From: Porticoccaceae bacterium
GTDB taxonomy: Bacteria; Pseudomonadota; Gammaproteobacteria; Pseudomonadales; Porticoccaceae
Direction: 5' to 3'
NCBI GenBank assembly: GCA_029254005.1
Contig: JAQWYJ010000032.1
Span: 1 to 59,780, forward strand
DNA length: 59,780 nt
Part shown: positions 9,620-18,859 of the stretch, piece after piece
How positions within the stretch are numbered: position 1 is the first letter of the stretch
How the letters are laid out: each line of letters begins with the position of its first letter
Position numbers and translations under genes: made by a program
The notes under the pieces: generated by a model
What the model saw: only the letters and a program-made list of their open reading frames with translations
Told to the model about the DNA's origin: nothing
The model's database searches: none

Positions 9620-10738
9620 TTAATTATTAGTAGATTTAGTGATACTTCCAATCACCACAATATTGTCACCTTTGTTTACCGGTGGAGTACCAAATAAAAT
9701 TAATAGAACCCCAGAAGCTGGCGCCCTTATATTTTCTAATGTGTTTCCATGATAGTCAGTAATTGTGCCTAAGGACGTTCCAGCTGTTATGTAGTCTCCG
9801 GTGCTAATCTTCGGATCAGCATAAAAAATGCCGTCATGGTTACTATAAATTCGAGCTCTAGAACTTATTAACAATGGATTAGCTGGCAACTTTGGCTGGC
9901 CGTTAATCATGGCCAGTTCGCGCATAATATTTAGGGAGCCAGTAACGATAGGATCTATATATTTATTATCTACTACACCTAGTTCGCCGGACTCAATATC
10001 TATTGCGGGTATACCTAGCGTTACAGCTTGTGCACTGGTATAGATCGCTTCATTGACCGATTTATAAGAACCAGCAAACTGCACAATAGTTTCTAGACCA
10101 AATGCTATTGCGAGTCTCTTTGACTCCTTTATCACTTTGTCTCCGCCAGCTTCAGCATAATATGCGCTGTACGAGGGACCTAAGCTTTCGTTGGCATCTC
10201 CAGCATGAATATCGACTAAGTAGTCAGAACGCGCAATTATTTCACTTGTTAATACACCAGCAATTCGGTCTGTGATGGTGCCATTAATACTTCCAGGAAA
10301 GGAGCGATTTAAATTTTTTAAGTCATTTGGACTAACGTAAACAGTTCGACCGGTAAAAGCGGGCATGTTTGCTATGTGCACAATAACAAGTGTCCCGCTA
10401 AGCTGCGACGGGTCAACTGTTTTGGCCATCGCCTGCATTGCCAGAATCGGTGAATACTCAGAGCCATGAATCCCTGCTATTAAAGATAGAACGGGTCCCT
10501 TATTGATGCCATGATGCACCGTGATTGGAATGAATGATGTTATTTTATCATTTCCGCCTGGTACTTTTAACATGCCTCGATAGGTCTTACCAGGAGACAC
10601 AGTTGTGTTACCTATTGTAAAATTATCGGCCATTAAAGGTTTCATGGCGTTAGTTTCAGCAACACTATTGTTGATAACTATTACTAAAAATATCGTTAGG
10701 AACGTTCGTAATCCATAGATGGAATTCTGAAGTCTCAT
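9620..10738 (-). CDS. Exported AspA/AstE-type zinc carboxypeptidase-family hydrolase
   Basis: A 372-aa protein of the succinylglutamate desuccinylase/aspartoacylase branch of the M14 fold. A hydrophobic N-terminal signal segment runs to about residue 28. The zinc motif GIHGSEYSP (His91, Glu94) and a later DIHAGD supply the His-Glu...His ligand set. A C-terminal barrel (about 295-365) with RAPASGVLL resembles the lipoyl-like domain common in this branch. It would cleave an amide from a small acyl amino acid or amide in the periplasm; the substrate is unknown. A GTG three codons upstream is possible, but the ATG at 10738 has a better-spaced GAAGAG. It is monocistronic. Confidence 0.8.
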   Translation of the reverse strand: MRLQNSIYGLRTFLTIFLVIVINNSVAETNAMKPLMADNFTIGNTTVSPGKTYRGMLKVPGGNDKITSFIPITVHHGINKGPVLSLIAGIHGSEYSPILAMQAMAKTVDPSQLSGTLVIVHIANMPAFTGRTVYVSPNDLKNLNRSFPGSINGTITDRIAGVLTSEIIARSDYLVDIHAGDANESLGPSYSAYYAEAGGDKVIKESKRLAIAFGLETIVQFAGSYKSVNEAIYTSAQAVTLGIPAIDIESGELGVVDNKYIDPIVTGSLNIMRELAMINGQPKLPANPLLISSRARIYSNHDGIFYADPKISTGDYITAGTSLGTITDYHGNTLENIRAPASGVLLILFGTPPVNKGDNIVVIGSITKSTNN

Positions 10739-10997
10739 AGAAAACACTCTTCAAAAAATGGCGATAATTCTGACCGAAAAATTTAATTTTTGCAATGTGT
10801 TTGAAGGGAACTATCTGCTATCACTAAACCGTTGAATATTTTATATTATCTGTAAAAGTCATTCGGACAATGGAGTGTCGGATAATCACTATTTTAGTGC
10901 TATCTGGTGGTTCTTTTCACGCTTATAGTAAGATTTAATGACCCAATTTATAGCACTTTGGTTATACTGATTTTATGATTTTTTTGGTGCTTAAAAA

Positions 10998-12374
10998 ATG
11001 CAAAAATTGATAGTAAGTTTACCCCTATTGTTGATTGTTTTGCTCGGTGGGATACTACGATTTTATCAATTGGGTGCAATGCCTGGCGTGACGTTCGATG
11101 AAATATTTTATCCCCAGTACGGATTGCAGTATTTATCGGGTGGAACCTTTGACTCAGTGCATCCGCCTCTTGGCGCCTACCTAATGTCACTGAGTATTTA
11201 TCTGTACTATTTAATGCCGTGGACAGAGAGCTTGGTTTCCACTGGTTTTGAATTGTCTAACCTTGATCCATTTAGTTATCGTTGGCTTAATGCCGTAACT
11301 GGAACGGCGCTAATTTATGTGTCTTACAAAGTGAGTAAAGAATTAATAAATAGTCAGCATTTTGCGATTTTGGTTGCATTATTTTTTTGTTTAGATGGTG
11401 CATTTATAGCGGATTCTAGAATTGGTTTAATCAATATTTATCTGTGTTTTTTTGGATTTTTGGGCTTGCTGTATTTTTTAAAGTGGGTGAACAGTACTCC
11501 CCAGTTTAGTAGTTATTTTTTAATGGCCATGGTTTTTCTTGGTCTAGCCATTTCTGTTAAGTGGAATGGCGTTGGTTTCTGGGGTGTGATACCTGCCATT
11601 ATTTTGTTGTTTTGGTGTCTGTCGTTTAACAGTAGGTCTTTCATTGGATCGCAGCACAATAATTTTTTGAATCGCCCACGCGCACTGTCAATAACACTAT
11701 TATTCTTATTGTTGGGTGTTCCTTTGATTATTTATTTGGTGGTTTGGATTCCAGAGTCACTATCGGTCGACGGCTTTTCTTATATTGATAAACACCGCTA
11801 TATGGCAGACTTTCATATCAGTCATGTTGAAGAAAAGCCACATCCTTATCAGTCGGAATGGTATACCTGGCCAGTTATGGCGCGACCAATGGCATACTAT
11901 TTTTCAAGTTATCAGGTGATGCTACCAAGTGGTAGTTATCAGACCATGTACACAGCGATGCACCTGTTCCCTAATCCAGCGTTGGCTTTATTTTCTATCA
12001 TTGCGGTTGTTATTTTAACGGTTTATTGGATTGTATCGGTAAAAAATTCTTTCACAGCGCAGGTCATAGGGCCAGATTTTGCTGTATCCTCGTTTATTTT
12101 AATTGGTTTTTACGGTAACTTTTTACCTTGGTCATTGGTTTCTCGGTCGTTATTTTTGCATCATTATCAACCGGCATCAGGATTTGCCTTGATCGGCTTA
12201 GCATTGGTGTTGTACAAGTTAATGTCAAGAAAAGAAAAAATCGCTGAGTTGTTATACAGAGGTATTTTAATTCTAGTAATTGGCGCGGCTATTTACTGGT
12301 TACCCTTGCAGTTGGGTTTGGAAATAGAACAATGGCGGTTTCACCAAATAATGTGGTTCGACTCTTGGATTTAA
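10998..12374 (+). CDS. Protein O-mannosyltransferase-like glycosyltransferase (PMT family)
   Basis: A 458-aa polytopic membrane protein of the dolichyl-phosphate-mannose-dependent GT39/PMT class. The first periplasmic loop carries VTFDEIFYPQYG (Asp34-Glu35, the essential acidic pair in this family) and then VHPPLGAYLM. A second loop has HVEEKPHPYQSEWYTWP. Ten or so hydrophobic segments alternate with short loops. It would transfer a sugar from a polyprenyl-phosphate carrier to an exported protein or another acceptor. The next gene, 2 bases downstream, makes the likely donor, which supports the assignment. Target proteins cannot be inferred. Confidence 0.85.
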   Translation: MQKLIVSLPLLLIVLLGGILRFYQLGAMPGVTFDEIFYPQYGLQYLSGGTFDSVHPPLGAYLMSLSIYLYYLMPWTESLVSTGFELSNLDPFSYRWLNAVTGTALIYVSYKVSKELINSQHFAILVALFFCLDGAFIADSRIGLINIYLCFFGFLGLLYFLKWVNSTPQFSSYFLMAMVFLGLAISVKWNGVGFWGVIPAIILLFWCLSFNSRSFIGSQHNNFLNRPRALSITLLFLLLGVPLIIYLVVWIPESLSVDGFSYIDKHRYMADFHISHVEEKPHPYQSEWYTWPVMARPMAYYFSSYQVMLPSGSYQTMYTAMHLFPNPALALFSIIAVVILTVYWIVSVKNSFTAQVIGPDFAVSSFILIGFYGNFLPWSLVSRSLFLHHYQPASGFALIGLALVLYKLMSRKEKIAELLYRGILILVIGAAIYWLPLQLGLEIEQWRFHQIMWFDSWI

Positions 12375-12376
12375 CA

Positions 12377-13504
12377 ATGCCTGAGATTAATGAAAATGCA
12401 GATAAAACAATAGTTTGCTTTGTCTTACCTACTTACAATGAAGAGGCTCACATTGGCCAGACGATCGATGCTATTGTTGCTAATCAAGACAAATGCCCAG
12501 GTTATGCGTTTCGGATCTTGGTAGTGGATGACAATTCGTCTGATAGCACTCAGGCTATAGTCACACAACGATCTACAAAATATTCCTTATTGACTATGAT
12601 TTCGGGCAATAAGGTTGGCTTGGGCGATGCTTACAAGCGCGGATTTGCTCATGCGTTGCAGGAATTTAACCCGGATTACCTGTTCCAAATGGATTCTGAT
12701 GGACAGCATGATCCAGAGGTAATTCCTGAGTTTCTTAATCAAGTAGATCAAGGGTATTCATTAGTAATAGGATCTCGGTTTGTAGCTGGCGGTGCTACAC
12801 CTGAATTTTCTCTACGTCGAAAGCTGATTAGTAAAATTGGTAATCTGTTAGTACGCTATGTTGGTGGTGTCCGGCATGTCAATGATTGCACCTCTGGTTA
12901 TCGATGTATTTCTGCATCATATTTAAAGCGTTGTAATTTAGGTTTTCTGGCAACTAAAGGATATTCGTTTCAATCATCCTTACTGTGTGAGCTTGTACTC
13001 CGGGGTGCTAAAGTGAAAGAAATTCCAATTGTCTTTGTTAGCCGAAAAGGGGGAGATTCAAAATTATCTTGGAACGATCAGTGGGAATTTTTAATCAATA
13101 TTCCAAAACTTGGTTTTCATAGTCATACTGATTTTATACGCTACTCTATCGTTGGTTTTTCCGGTGTTGCTATAAATTTGGGGGGTTACTGGTTTCTTAC
13201 TCGTCACTTAGGGATGTCAGTGGAAACGGCGCCTTTGCTTTCTATTGAAGCCTCATTGATATCGAATTTTATATTTAATCATATCTGGACATTTAAGAAT
13301 CGGTCTTCCCAGACTGCAGTGATGATTCGTTTCTTACGATTTCACTCTGTCGCAGGTATTGCGGGATTAGCTAATTATATATTGTTTTATGCTGCTTATA
13401 AGCACCTTATGTTCAATGATCTCGCAGCTAATTTACTCGGGATTGTAAGCGCGTCACTTATTAATTATTTGATTAATTCTAATTGGACGTGGAAACAGTT
13501 TTAA
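12377..13504 (+). CDS. Polyprenyl-phosphate mannose synthase with GtrA domain
   Basis: A 375-aa fusion. Residues 1-235 are a GT2 enzyme like Dpm1/Ppm1, with LPTYNEEAHIGQT, VVDDNSSDST and the metal site MDSDGQHDPE. Residues 250-375 are a four-helix GtrA flippase-like domain that ends NSNWTWKQF. It would make and possibly help flip polyprenyl-phosphate-mannose (or a related sugar) for the PMT-like enzyme encoded just before. The frame starts at 12332 inside the previous gene, but the ATG at 12377, 2 bases after its stop, gives the normal family N-terminus. The pair forms a compact operon. Confidence 0.88.
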   Translation: MPEINENADKTIVCFVLPTYNEEAHIGQTIDAIVANQDKCPGYAFRILVVDDNSSDSTQAIVTQRSTKYSLLTMISGNKVGLGDAYKRGFAHALQEFNPDYLFQMDSDGQHDPEVIPEFLNQVDQGYSLVIGSRFVAGGATPEFSLRRKLISKIGNLLVRYVGGVRHVNDCTSGYRCISASYLKRCNLGFLATKGYSFQSSLLCELVLRGAKVKEIPIVFVSRKGGDSKLSWNDQWEFLINIPKLGFHSHTDFIRYSIVGFSGVAINLGGYWFLTRHLGMSVETAPLLSIEASLISNFIFNHIWTFKNRSSQTAVMIRFLRFHSVAGIAGLANYILFYAAYKHLMFNDLAANLLGIVSASLINYLINSNWTWKQF

Positions 13505-13548
13505 TTAAAAATTTACTAATAATCTAGGGCCTGTTTGCAATAAATCTA

Positions 13549-13577
13549 TTGACATATATAATGCCAATATATTTATG
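13549..13577 (+). promoter_or_regulatory. Possible promoter before the dehalogenase-like gene
   Basis: A perfect TTGACA at 13549-13554 lies in an AT-rich stretch 42 bases before the ATG. The -10 is poor (TTTATG at a 17-bp spacing), so this is tentative. Confidence 0.35.
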
Positions 13578-13595
13578 CACTTATGAAGGATTCCG

Positions 13596-14681
13596 ATGAG
13601 AATTTTACGCACCCCGGATAATTGCTTTGCGGACCTAAAAGATTATCCATTTAAGCCGCACTACACATATATCCAAACTCAAGATGGGTCAACTTTACGA
13701 ATTCACCATATAGATGAAGGTCCTAAAGATGGTCCTTTGCTTTTGGCTATGCACGGCCAGCCGGTCTGGAGTTATCTTTATGCGCGAATGATACCCTACT
13801 TAGTTAAATCTGGAATTCGTGTGATTGCACCGGATTTGCCCGGTTATGGTAAATCAGATAAACCAGCAGCCCGAGAGGATTATAGTTACCAATGCCAAGT
13901 AGACTGGATGAGTCAGTGGTTGGTGAAAAATGACTTCTCCAAGTTAACATTTTTTGGTCAGGACTGGGGTGGCCTGATTGGATTGCGCATGGTGGTGGAC
14001 AACGATGACCGTTTTCTCAAGGTGGCAATGGGAAATACTGGTTTGCCGTATAACCCAAATGTTCCACAGCAGGTGGTGGACGAAATTTTGGCCTTTAGGG
14101 CAAGCCCTCAAACGATCACTTTGGCATCAATGACCAAACAGGTAAGTAAAATGAATGAGCTTGGTGGCGAGGATCCCTATGCAAGTACAAGGAGGTTCGC
14201 TTATTGGCAGAAATACACCTGGGATACCGTCAACCCTCCTGCCGGCATCGTTGCTTCTTCGATGATGGAAAGAAGATCTAAACTTGGGGTTTTGATAGAT
14301 TTAATCAGTATAAAACTTCGGCTTAACAGATTGTTGCTGACTGGCTCGGAGATAAGCCGTGCGTTTGAGGCTCCTTTCCCCTCGCCCGCCTATAAAATGG
14401 CTGTGCGTGCTATGCCCAGTCAGGTTCCTAGCATCCCAGATCAGTCATTGGGTGCCCAGGAAAAAGCCTGGGAATTCTTTTCTACTTTTGAAAAACCATT
14501 TTTGTGCGTGGGCGCTGGCGATGACCCTATAACTAATGGATTTGAAAGGCCTTTTTTAGCCAAGGTGCCAGGTACCAAGAATCAACCTCATCAGATGATA
14601 GGAGGCAAGCATTTTTTCCAATGGACCAAAGCAGAAAAACTGTCATCAGTGCTTGTTAACTTCATTAAAGCGAAGGATTAG
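13596..14681 (+). CDS. Haloalkane dehalogenase-like alpha/beta hydrolase
   Basis: A 361-aa alpha/beta hydrolase closest in motifs to haloalkane dehalogenase subfamily I. The oxyanion/halide loop is HGQPVWSYLY (about residues 54-63, usually HGEPTWSYLY). The nucleophile elbow is GQDWGG, with Asp123 followed by Trp124, which binds halide in true dehalogenases. GKHFFQ near residue 339 holds the catalytic His. Such enzymes split carbon-halogen bonds with water. The protein is about 50 residues longer than usual, mainly in the cap region. Gln in place of Glu in the oxyanion loop leaves room for a different hydrolase activity. Confidence 0.75.
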   Translation: MRILRTPDNCFADLKDYPFKPHYTYIQTQDGSTLRIHHIDEGPKDGPLLLAMHGQPVWSYLYARMIPYLVKSGIRVIAPDLPGYGKSDKPAAREDYSYQCQVDWMSQWLVKNDFSKLTFFGQDWGGLIGLRMVVDNDDRFLKVAMGNTGLPYNPNVPQQVVDEILAFRASPQTITLASMTKQVSKMNELGGEDPYASTRRFAYWQKYTWDTVNPPAGIVASSMMERRSKLGVLIDLISIKLRLNRLLLTGSEISRAFEAPFPSPAYKMAVRAMPSQVPSIPDQSLGAQEKAWEFFSTFEKPFLCVGAGDDPITNGFERPFLAKVPGTKNQPHQMIGGKHFFQWTKAEKLSSVLVNFIKAKD

Positions 14682-14743
14682 GTTGAAAAAGTATCCGAAA
14701 AATATGATCATCACACTTAGATAATTCTTGATGGCAGTGCATT

Positions 14744-15199
14744 ATGCTTTCTATTAGCAGCAGATTTTTGGTTTCAGTGATTATTGCTATGGGCTTGATG
14801 GCCATGCAGACATCAGTGTCCAATTTGTTTTGGCTAGTCTCAGTTGATATGCCGATTACGTTCGCCATTTTCATTTCTACTCTGTTAAGTGACCTTATTG
14901 GTATGAGCTTTCACGGCGAAGTGCCTATTATTGGTGTTGTATTGGTGGGTTTATTAATAGCCTTCGTTGCAGCGCATTTTGCTGTTAAATGCACTCATTT
15001 AGAGCGCGTGCCTGGTTATGTGTTTGCCGGTGCCGCGGCACTGTTTGCAATAGTTGTTCTAATGCCCTTAGCCTTTTATAACTTAGATCTTATCGCTGGG
15101 GCGCGCACGTTTATTGGTAAATGTTGTTTGATTACAGGTGGTGCACTCAGTGGTTATTTTTTTGCAGTAACAGGAGATGGAGAACGGGCTCATGATTAA
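14744..15199 (+). CDS. Small four-helix membrane protein
   Basis: A 151-aa protein with four hydrophobic segments (about residues 6-25, 38-50, 63-82 and 95-115) and a fifth weaker one near the C-terminus. I do not recognise the family. Its stop overlaps the start of the PQQ-type dehydrogenase (CATGATTAA), so the two are translationally coupled. It may be a membrane partner of that enzyme, but nothing in the sequence shows an electron carrier or haem ligand set. Confidence 0.7.
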   Translation: MLSISSRFLVSVIIAMGLMAMQTSVSNLFWLVSVDMPITFAIFISTLLSDLIGMSFHGEVPIIGVVLVGLLIAFVAAHFAVKCTHLERVPGYVFAGAAALFAIVVLMPLAFYNLDLIAGARTFIGKCCLITGGALSGYFFAVTGDGERAHD

Positions 15200-16304
15200 A
15201 TCGGTTGGTTTGTGGTTGTGTTGTGGTTTTATGATATGTGCAGTTGTAGTTGCTGCAGAGACTTCCGGTTATCAAACCAATGTTGTAGTGAAAGGTTTAG
15301 ACAATCCTTGGAGTATCGCCTTTATTTCAAATGATGACTGGCTGGTGACTGAGCGATCAGGCGCTTTGCGCAGAGTTAGAAATGGGCAATTGGATCCTAA
15401 TCCAGTCACTGGAATTCCAGCTGTACTCTATGCGGGCCAAGGTGGTTTGTCAGAGATATTTTTGCACCCTAAATTTGATGTCAATCGTTTCATATACCTC
15501 TCTTTTGCGGCTGCAGATATAACCGACAAAAAAGCTAATGCCTTGGTGATTGTGCGTGGACGTTTAGAGAGTAATGAATTAACTGATGTTACCACTATTT
15601 TCAAATCAGACCCTCTGCGCAAAACTGCCGCTCACTACGGCGCTCGAATTCAGTTTTTAGCAGATGGGACTATGTTGATAACATCTGGGGATGGCTTTAA
15701 CTATCGTGAACAAGCCCAGTCGTTGGACAACCATTTTGGCAAGCTACTGCGGCTTAATGATGATGGTAGCATTCCCAATGATAATCCTTTTCTGAATACC
15801 CCCGGTGCCTTGCCAGAGATTTGGTCTTACGGGCATAGAAATCCTCAGGGACTTATAATTGCCAAAGATGGCACTGTATTTGAACATGAGCACGGCCCCA
15901 AAGGAGGCGATGAGCTTAATATTATACAACCAGGTAAAAATTATGGTTGGCCTGCAATAACTTTTGGTGTTGATTACAGTGGAGCGACTATATCCCCATT
16001 TACCAAGAAACCTGGGATGGAACAACCGATTAAATATTGGGTACCTTCCATAGCCCCCTCTGATATGGTGCTTTATCAAGGCGCTATGTTCCCGCAGTGG
16101 ATTGGTAGTCTTTTTGTGTCTGCGCTAGTTCCCGGTGATGTTCGTCGTTTAGCTATGTCCGAAAATAAGGTCGTTAGTGAAGATATTATGTTCAGTGAAT
16201 TTGGTCGTATACGAAGTATCGCTGAGGCACCTGATGGTAGTTTGATTCTCGCAACGGATGGTAATGACGGTTCTTTAATTAGAGTAAGCTCAGATTCCTC
16301 TTGA
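15192..16304 (+). CDS. PQQ-dependent glucose/sorbosone dehydrogenase-family protein
   Basis: A 370-aa exported six-bladed beta-propeller of the soluble glucose dehydrogenase (GSDH/YliI) family. A signal peptide (about residues 1-22) is followed by GLDNPWSIAF, GQGGLSEIFLHPKFD, RIQFLADGTMLITSGDGF, SYGHRNPQGL and EHGPKGGDELN. All are typical blade motifs, including the catalytic His region. It would oxidise a sugar in the periplasm with PQQ. The frame begins at 15177, but the ATG at 15192 has GGAG 9 bases upstream and starts directly before the signal peptide. No PQQ synthesis genes are in the window, so the cofactor must come from elsewhere. Confidence 0.85.
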   Translation: MIKSVGLWLCCGFMICAVVVAAETSGYQTNVVVKGLDNPWSIAFISNDDWLVTERSGALRRVRNGQLDPNPVTGIPAVLYAGQGGLSEIFLHPKFDVNRFIYLSFAAADITDKKANALVIVRGRLESNELTDVTTIFKSDPLRKTAAHYGARIQFLADGTMLITSGDGFNYREQAQSLDNHFGKLLRLNDDGSIPNDNPFLNTPGALPEIWSYGHRNPQGLIIAKDGTVFEHEHGPKGGDELNIIQPGKNYGWPAITFGVDYSGATISPFTKKPGMEQPIKYWVPSIAPSDMVLYQGAMFPQWIGSLFVSALVPGDVRRLAMSENKVVSEDIMFSEFGRIRSIAEAPDGSLILATDGNDGSLIRVSSDSS

Positions 16305-16311
16305 CATTATT

Positions 16312-17046
16312 TCACCCTAGCTCATAAGAGCGATAAGCATGAGCCTGCTTTACTAGTGCGCTGCGAACTGTTTCTTGAGAGTAACAAGGCTGATCAAATC
16401 CTATAAAATAGCGCTTGGTTTTTGATTTTATATAGTAGCCATCGGTACATATCGCTATCATTTCCGCGTCGGGATCTGAAATGCCAAATTTAGCATTAAG
16501 AGCAGAGCCAATTACATTGCAATGGTCTTGATTCATGTGCTCAACCATTGCTGATTCATTTTTTCCCCAGCTAGGGTTCTCCACTGTCCAATGGTGGTTA
16601 TTTAACCAAGCGATTCTGCCAAACCCACCAATCCATCTTGCCTTGACAATTTTAAGTTGGTAAAAGTTAAATCCATGTATTTGGGAATACCTTTCACTTT
16701 CGGGTAAAAATTTCAAAAATCTTGTTTCACATTTTTTAGTATCTTGATTATTTACCGGAACCAGATCACCTATTAAACTCAAGCGAGGACTTGTCTGTTT
16801 GTCTCCATCAGTGGTGACACTAGTTATAGTGACGCAGGCACGAGAGTCATGGAGGATATTCTTCGTGTGTTCAGCTATATCACTGGCATAAATGAATAGA
16901 TCCCGATTATAGCTGGTTGCATAAGTTGTAAAACTACCAAACGGGTAGCTATTCGTGCTTTTAGACAATGTCGATAGAATGGCCGTTTCGCTAGATCGAA
17001 ATAAATCGACGGCCTCTAATTCGAAGGAAGTTTTTGTATCGTTCAT
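16312..17046 (-). CDS. hugZ: HugZ-type haem-degrading protein
   Basis: A 244-aa member of the HugZ/HutZ family. An FMN-binding split-barrel-like domain (about residues 10-150, with ATLSKSTNSYPFGSF-like beginning and ARWIGGFGRIAWL) precedes a C-terminal DUF2470 domain with MVEHMNQDHCNVI. In this family haem is bound and broken open to release iron in the cytoplasm. It is the last gene of the minus-strand hmuTUV-hugZ operon, starting 2 bases after the hmuV stop. That context makes the role secure. Confidence 0.85.
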   Translation of the reverse strand: MNDTKTSFELEAVDLFRSSETAILSTLSKSTNSYPFGSFTTYATSYNRDLFIYASDIAEHTKNILHDSRACVTITSVTTDGDKQTSPRLSLIGDLVPVNNQDTKKCETRFLKFLPESERYSQIHGFNFYQLKIVKARWIGGFGRIAWLNNHHWTVENPSWGKNESAMVEHMNQDHCNVIGSALNAKFGISDPDAEMIAICTDGYYIKSKTKRYFIGFDQPCYSQETVRSALVKQAHAYRSYELG

Positions 17047-17048
17047 AA

Positions 17049-17822
17049 TTAATAATAGCTAATAGTTAGTGGATTATGGGACAGCGTGATGGTTACACCG
17101 TAAACCGATGTTAAAATATCGCTATCAAACACCTGCTCAGGAGAACCCTGGCTGACGACTCTGCCTTGGTTACATAAGACTATCTTGTCAGCAAACTTAG
17201 CAGCTAGGTTCAAATCATGCAGAACAATTAACACGCCGATACCCTCTTGAGCGCACTGCTTTATTACCCCAAGCATATTAATTTCATGGGTCATATCTAA
17301 ATTAGCTAAGGGCTCATCAAGCAGCAAATAACGATGCTGTGCAGATGTATCAGGTAGCCACAGCTGCAGTAATGCTCTGGCAAGGTGTACTCGTTTTTGT
17401 TCGCCACCAGATAGGGTGTTAAACCGCCGGTTATCCAGATGGTCAATGTCACATCTTTCCATAGTTTCCTGCAGAGCTAACCCCAGAGCTTTGTTGTGCA
17501 CTTCATTATCGCCGTGTAGCCAGCCCATAGAAACAATGTCTTTGACATTATAATCATAAACCATTGGTTGAGATTGAGACATCACACTGCGATAGTGGGC
17601 GCGCTGCAGAATACATAGATTAGCAATATTTTGTCTATCATAAAAAACATTTCCGCGGGTAGGAGTTATATCTCCAGCTAAAACACGTAAAAGCGTTGAT
17701 TTTCCCGCGCCATTTGGTCCAACCAGGGCTACTACTTCTGCCGGAAGTACCTCTATTGATAATTGGTGCAGTAGCTTAATATCATTAATAGTCACATCAA
17801 CAGCTTCAGATTTAATAGACAT
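17049..17822 (-). CDS. hmuV: Haemin ABC transporter ATPase
   Basis: A 257-aa ABC ATPase with Walker A GPNGAGKST (about residues 36-44), signature LSGGEQKRVHLARALLQL, Walker B LLLDEPLANLD and switch histidine VLHDLNLAA. It powers haemin import through HmuU. Its start overlaps the hmuU stop by 11 bases, indicating coupled translation. It differs from cobalamin/siderophore ATPases only by context; the hugZ and TonB-receptor neighbours favour haem. Confidence 0.9.
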   Translation of the reverse strand: MSIKSEAVDVTINDIKLLHQLSIEVLPAEVVALVGPNGAGKSTLLRVLAGDITPTRGNVFYDRQNIANLCILQRAHYRSVMSQSQPMVYDYNVKDIVSMGWLHGDNEVHNKALGLALQETMERCDIDHLDNRRFNTLSGGEQKRVHLARALLQLWLPDTSAQHRYLLLDEPLANLDMTHEINMLGVIKQCAQEGIGVLIVLHDLNLAAKFADKIVLCNQGRVVSQGSPEQVFDSDILTSVYGVTITLSHNPLTISYY

Positions 17823-18858
17823 TTTGTTTCATTCTAAAAATAAGCCAAAGGAAAAAAGGCGAGCCAATGGCACTGGTAATAAGGCCTATAGGTAATTCTG
17901 CGGGCTTAACTATTATTCGAGCTAGCAAATCAGCGCTAATCATAAGTGCAGCACCAAGGGTAGCGGATGCAGGTAACAAATAACGATGGCCAACACCGCC
18001 TAGCATGCGCGCAATGTGAGGTACGACTAGTCCTACAAAACCAATCATCCCAGATAAAGCAACACTAGCTCCAACAGCAGCAGCAGCAGACATAATGACT
18101 CGATACTTTAACCCTTTAACATCCACACCTAGCCGGTACGCTTCGACTTCCCCTAATTGAATAAGATCTAAGGCACGATAGGCAGGTGTCATATAGAGCA
18201 TGGCCCCTAAAATCACGACCATCGCAGGGACCAATAAATTCCATGTGACACCGCCAAAGCTTCCCATGGTCCAAAAGGTTAGGGTACGTAGTTCAGTATC
18301 TGAGCTAATATAGGTCAGTATGCCAATGGCAACTCCGGCGATAGCATTTACAGCAATACCTACTAGCAGCATGTAAGTAACGCCCTGATGTCCAAAACCT
18401 TTAGTTAAAAGGTAGAGAAAAAAAATAACGCTGGCTGCACCAGATATACCAGCTAAGGGTAACAAAAAGGGACCTATTAATGAGTTCATAAGAAATGCGG
18501 GGCTGATGACAATAACCACTGCGGCTCCAAGGGCTGCTCCTGCAGATACACCAATAAGTCCCGGATCAGCTAATGGATTTCTAAAAAGCCCTTGAAGAGC
18601 CGCGCCAGAGAGTCCTAAGCTAGCACCCACTAGGGCCGATAATATTACCCGAGGAAGCCTGATTTCCATTATAACTAGTGATTGTAATTCTGTGGCAGAA
18701 CCCCTTACTAAGTTAACAACTGATACCTCAAAACTACCATTGGTGCTTGCAATAATGGCACTAAATACAGCTAAAATAATGAGTAAAACTAGAATTAAGG
18801 ATTGTTTAGAGTAGCCAACGGAATTTTTTAGCATAAGACTATGATTTAATTGACTCAT
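17812..18858 (-). CDS. hmuU: Haemin ABC transporter permease
   Basis: A 348-aa FecCD/BtuC-type permease with about ten membrane segments. Typical stretches are RLPRVILSALVGASLGLSGA, FRNPLADPGLIGVSAGAALGA and GFVGLVVPHIARMLGG, the last near the ATPase-coupling helix. It forms the inner-membrane channel for haem. It begins one base after the end of hmuT and overlaps hmuV. Confidence 0.92.
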   Translation of the reverse strand: MSQLNHSLMLKNSVGYSKQSLILVLLIILAVFSAIIASTNGSFEVSVVNLVRGSATELQSLVIMEIRLPRVILSALVGASLGLSGAALQGLFRNPLADPGLIGVSAGAALGAAVVIVISPAFLMNSLIGPFLLPLAGISGAASVIFFLYLLTKGFGHQGVTYMLLVGIAVNAIAGVAIGILTYISSDTELRTLTFWTMGSFGGVTWNLLVPAMVVILGAMLYMTPAYRALDLIQLGEVEAYRLGVDVKGLKYRVIMSAAAAVGASVALSGMIGFVGLVVPHIARMLGGVGHRYLLPASATLGAALMISADLLARIIVKPAELPIGLITSAIGSPFFLWLIFRMKQNVY

Positions 18859-18859
18859 C

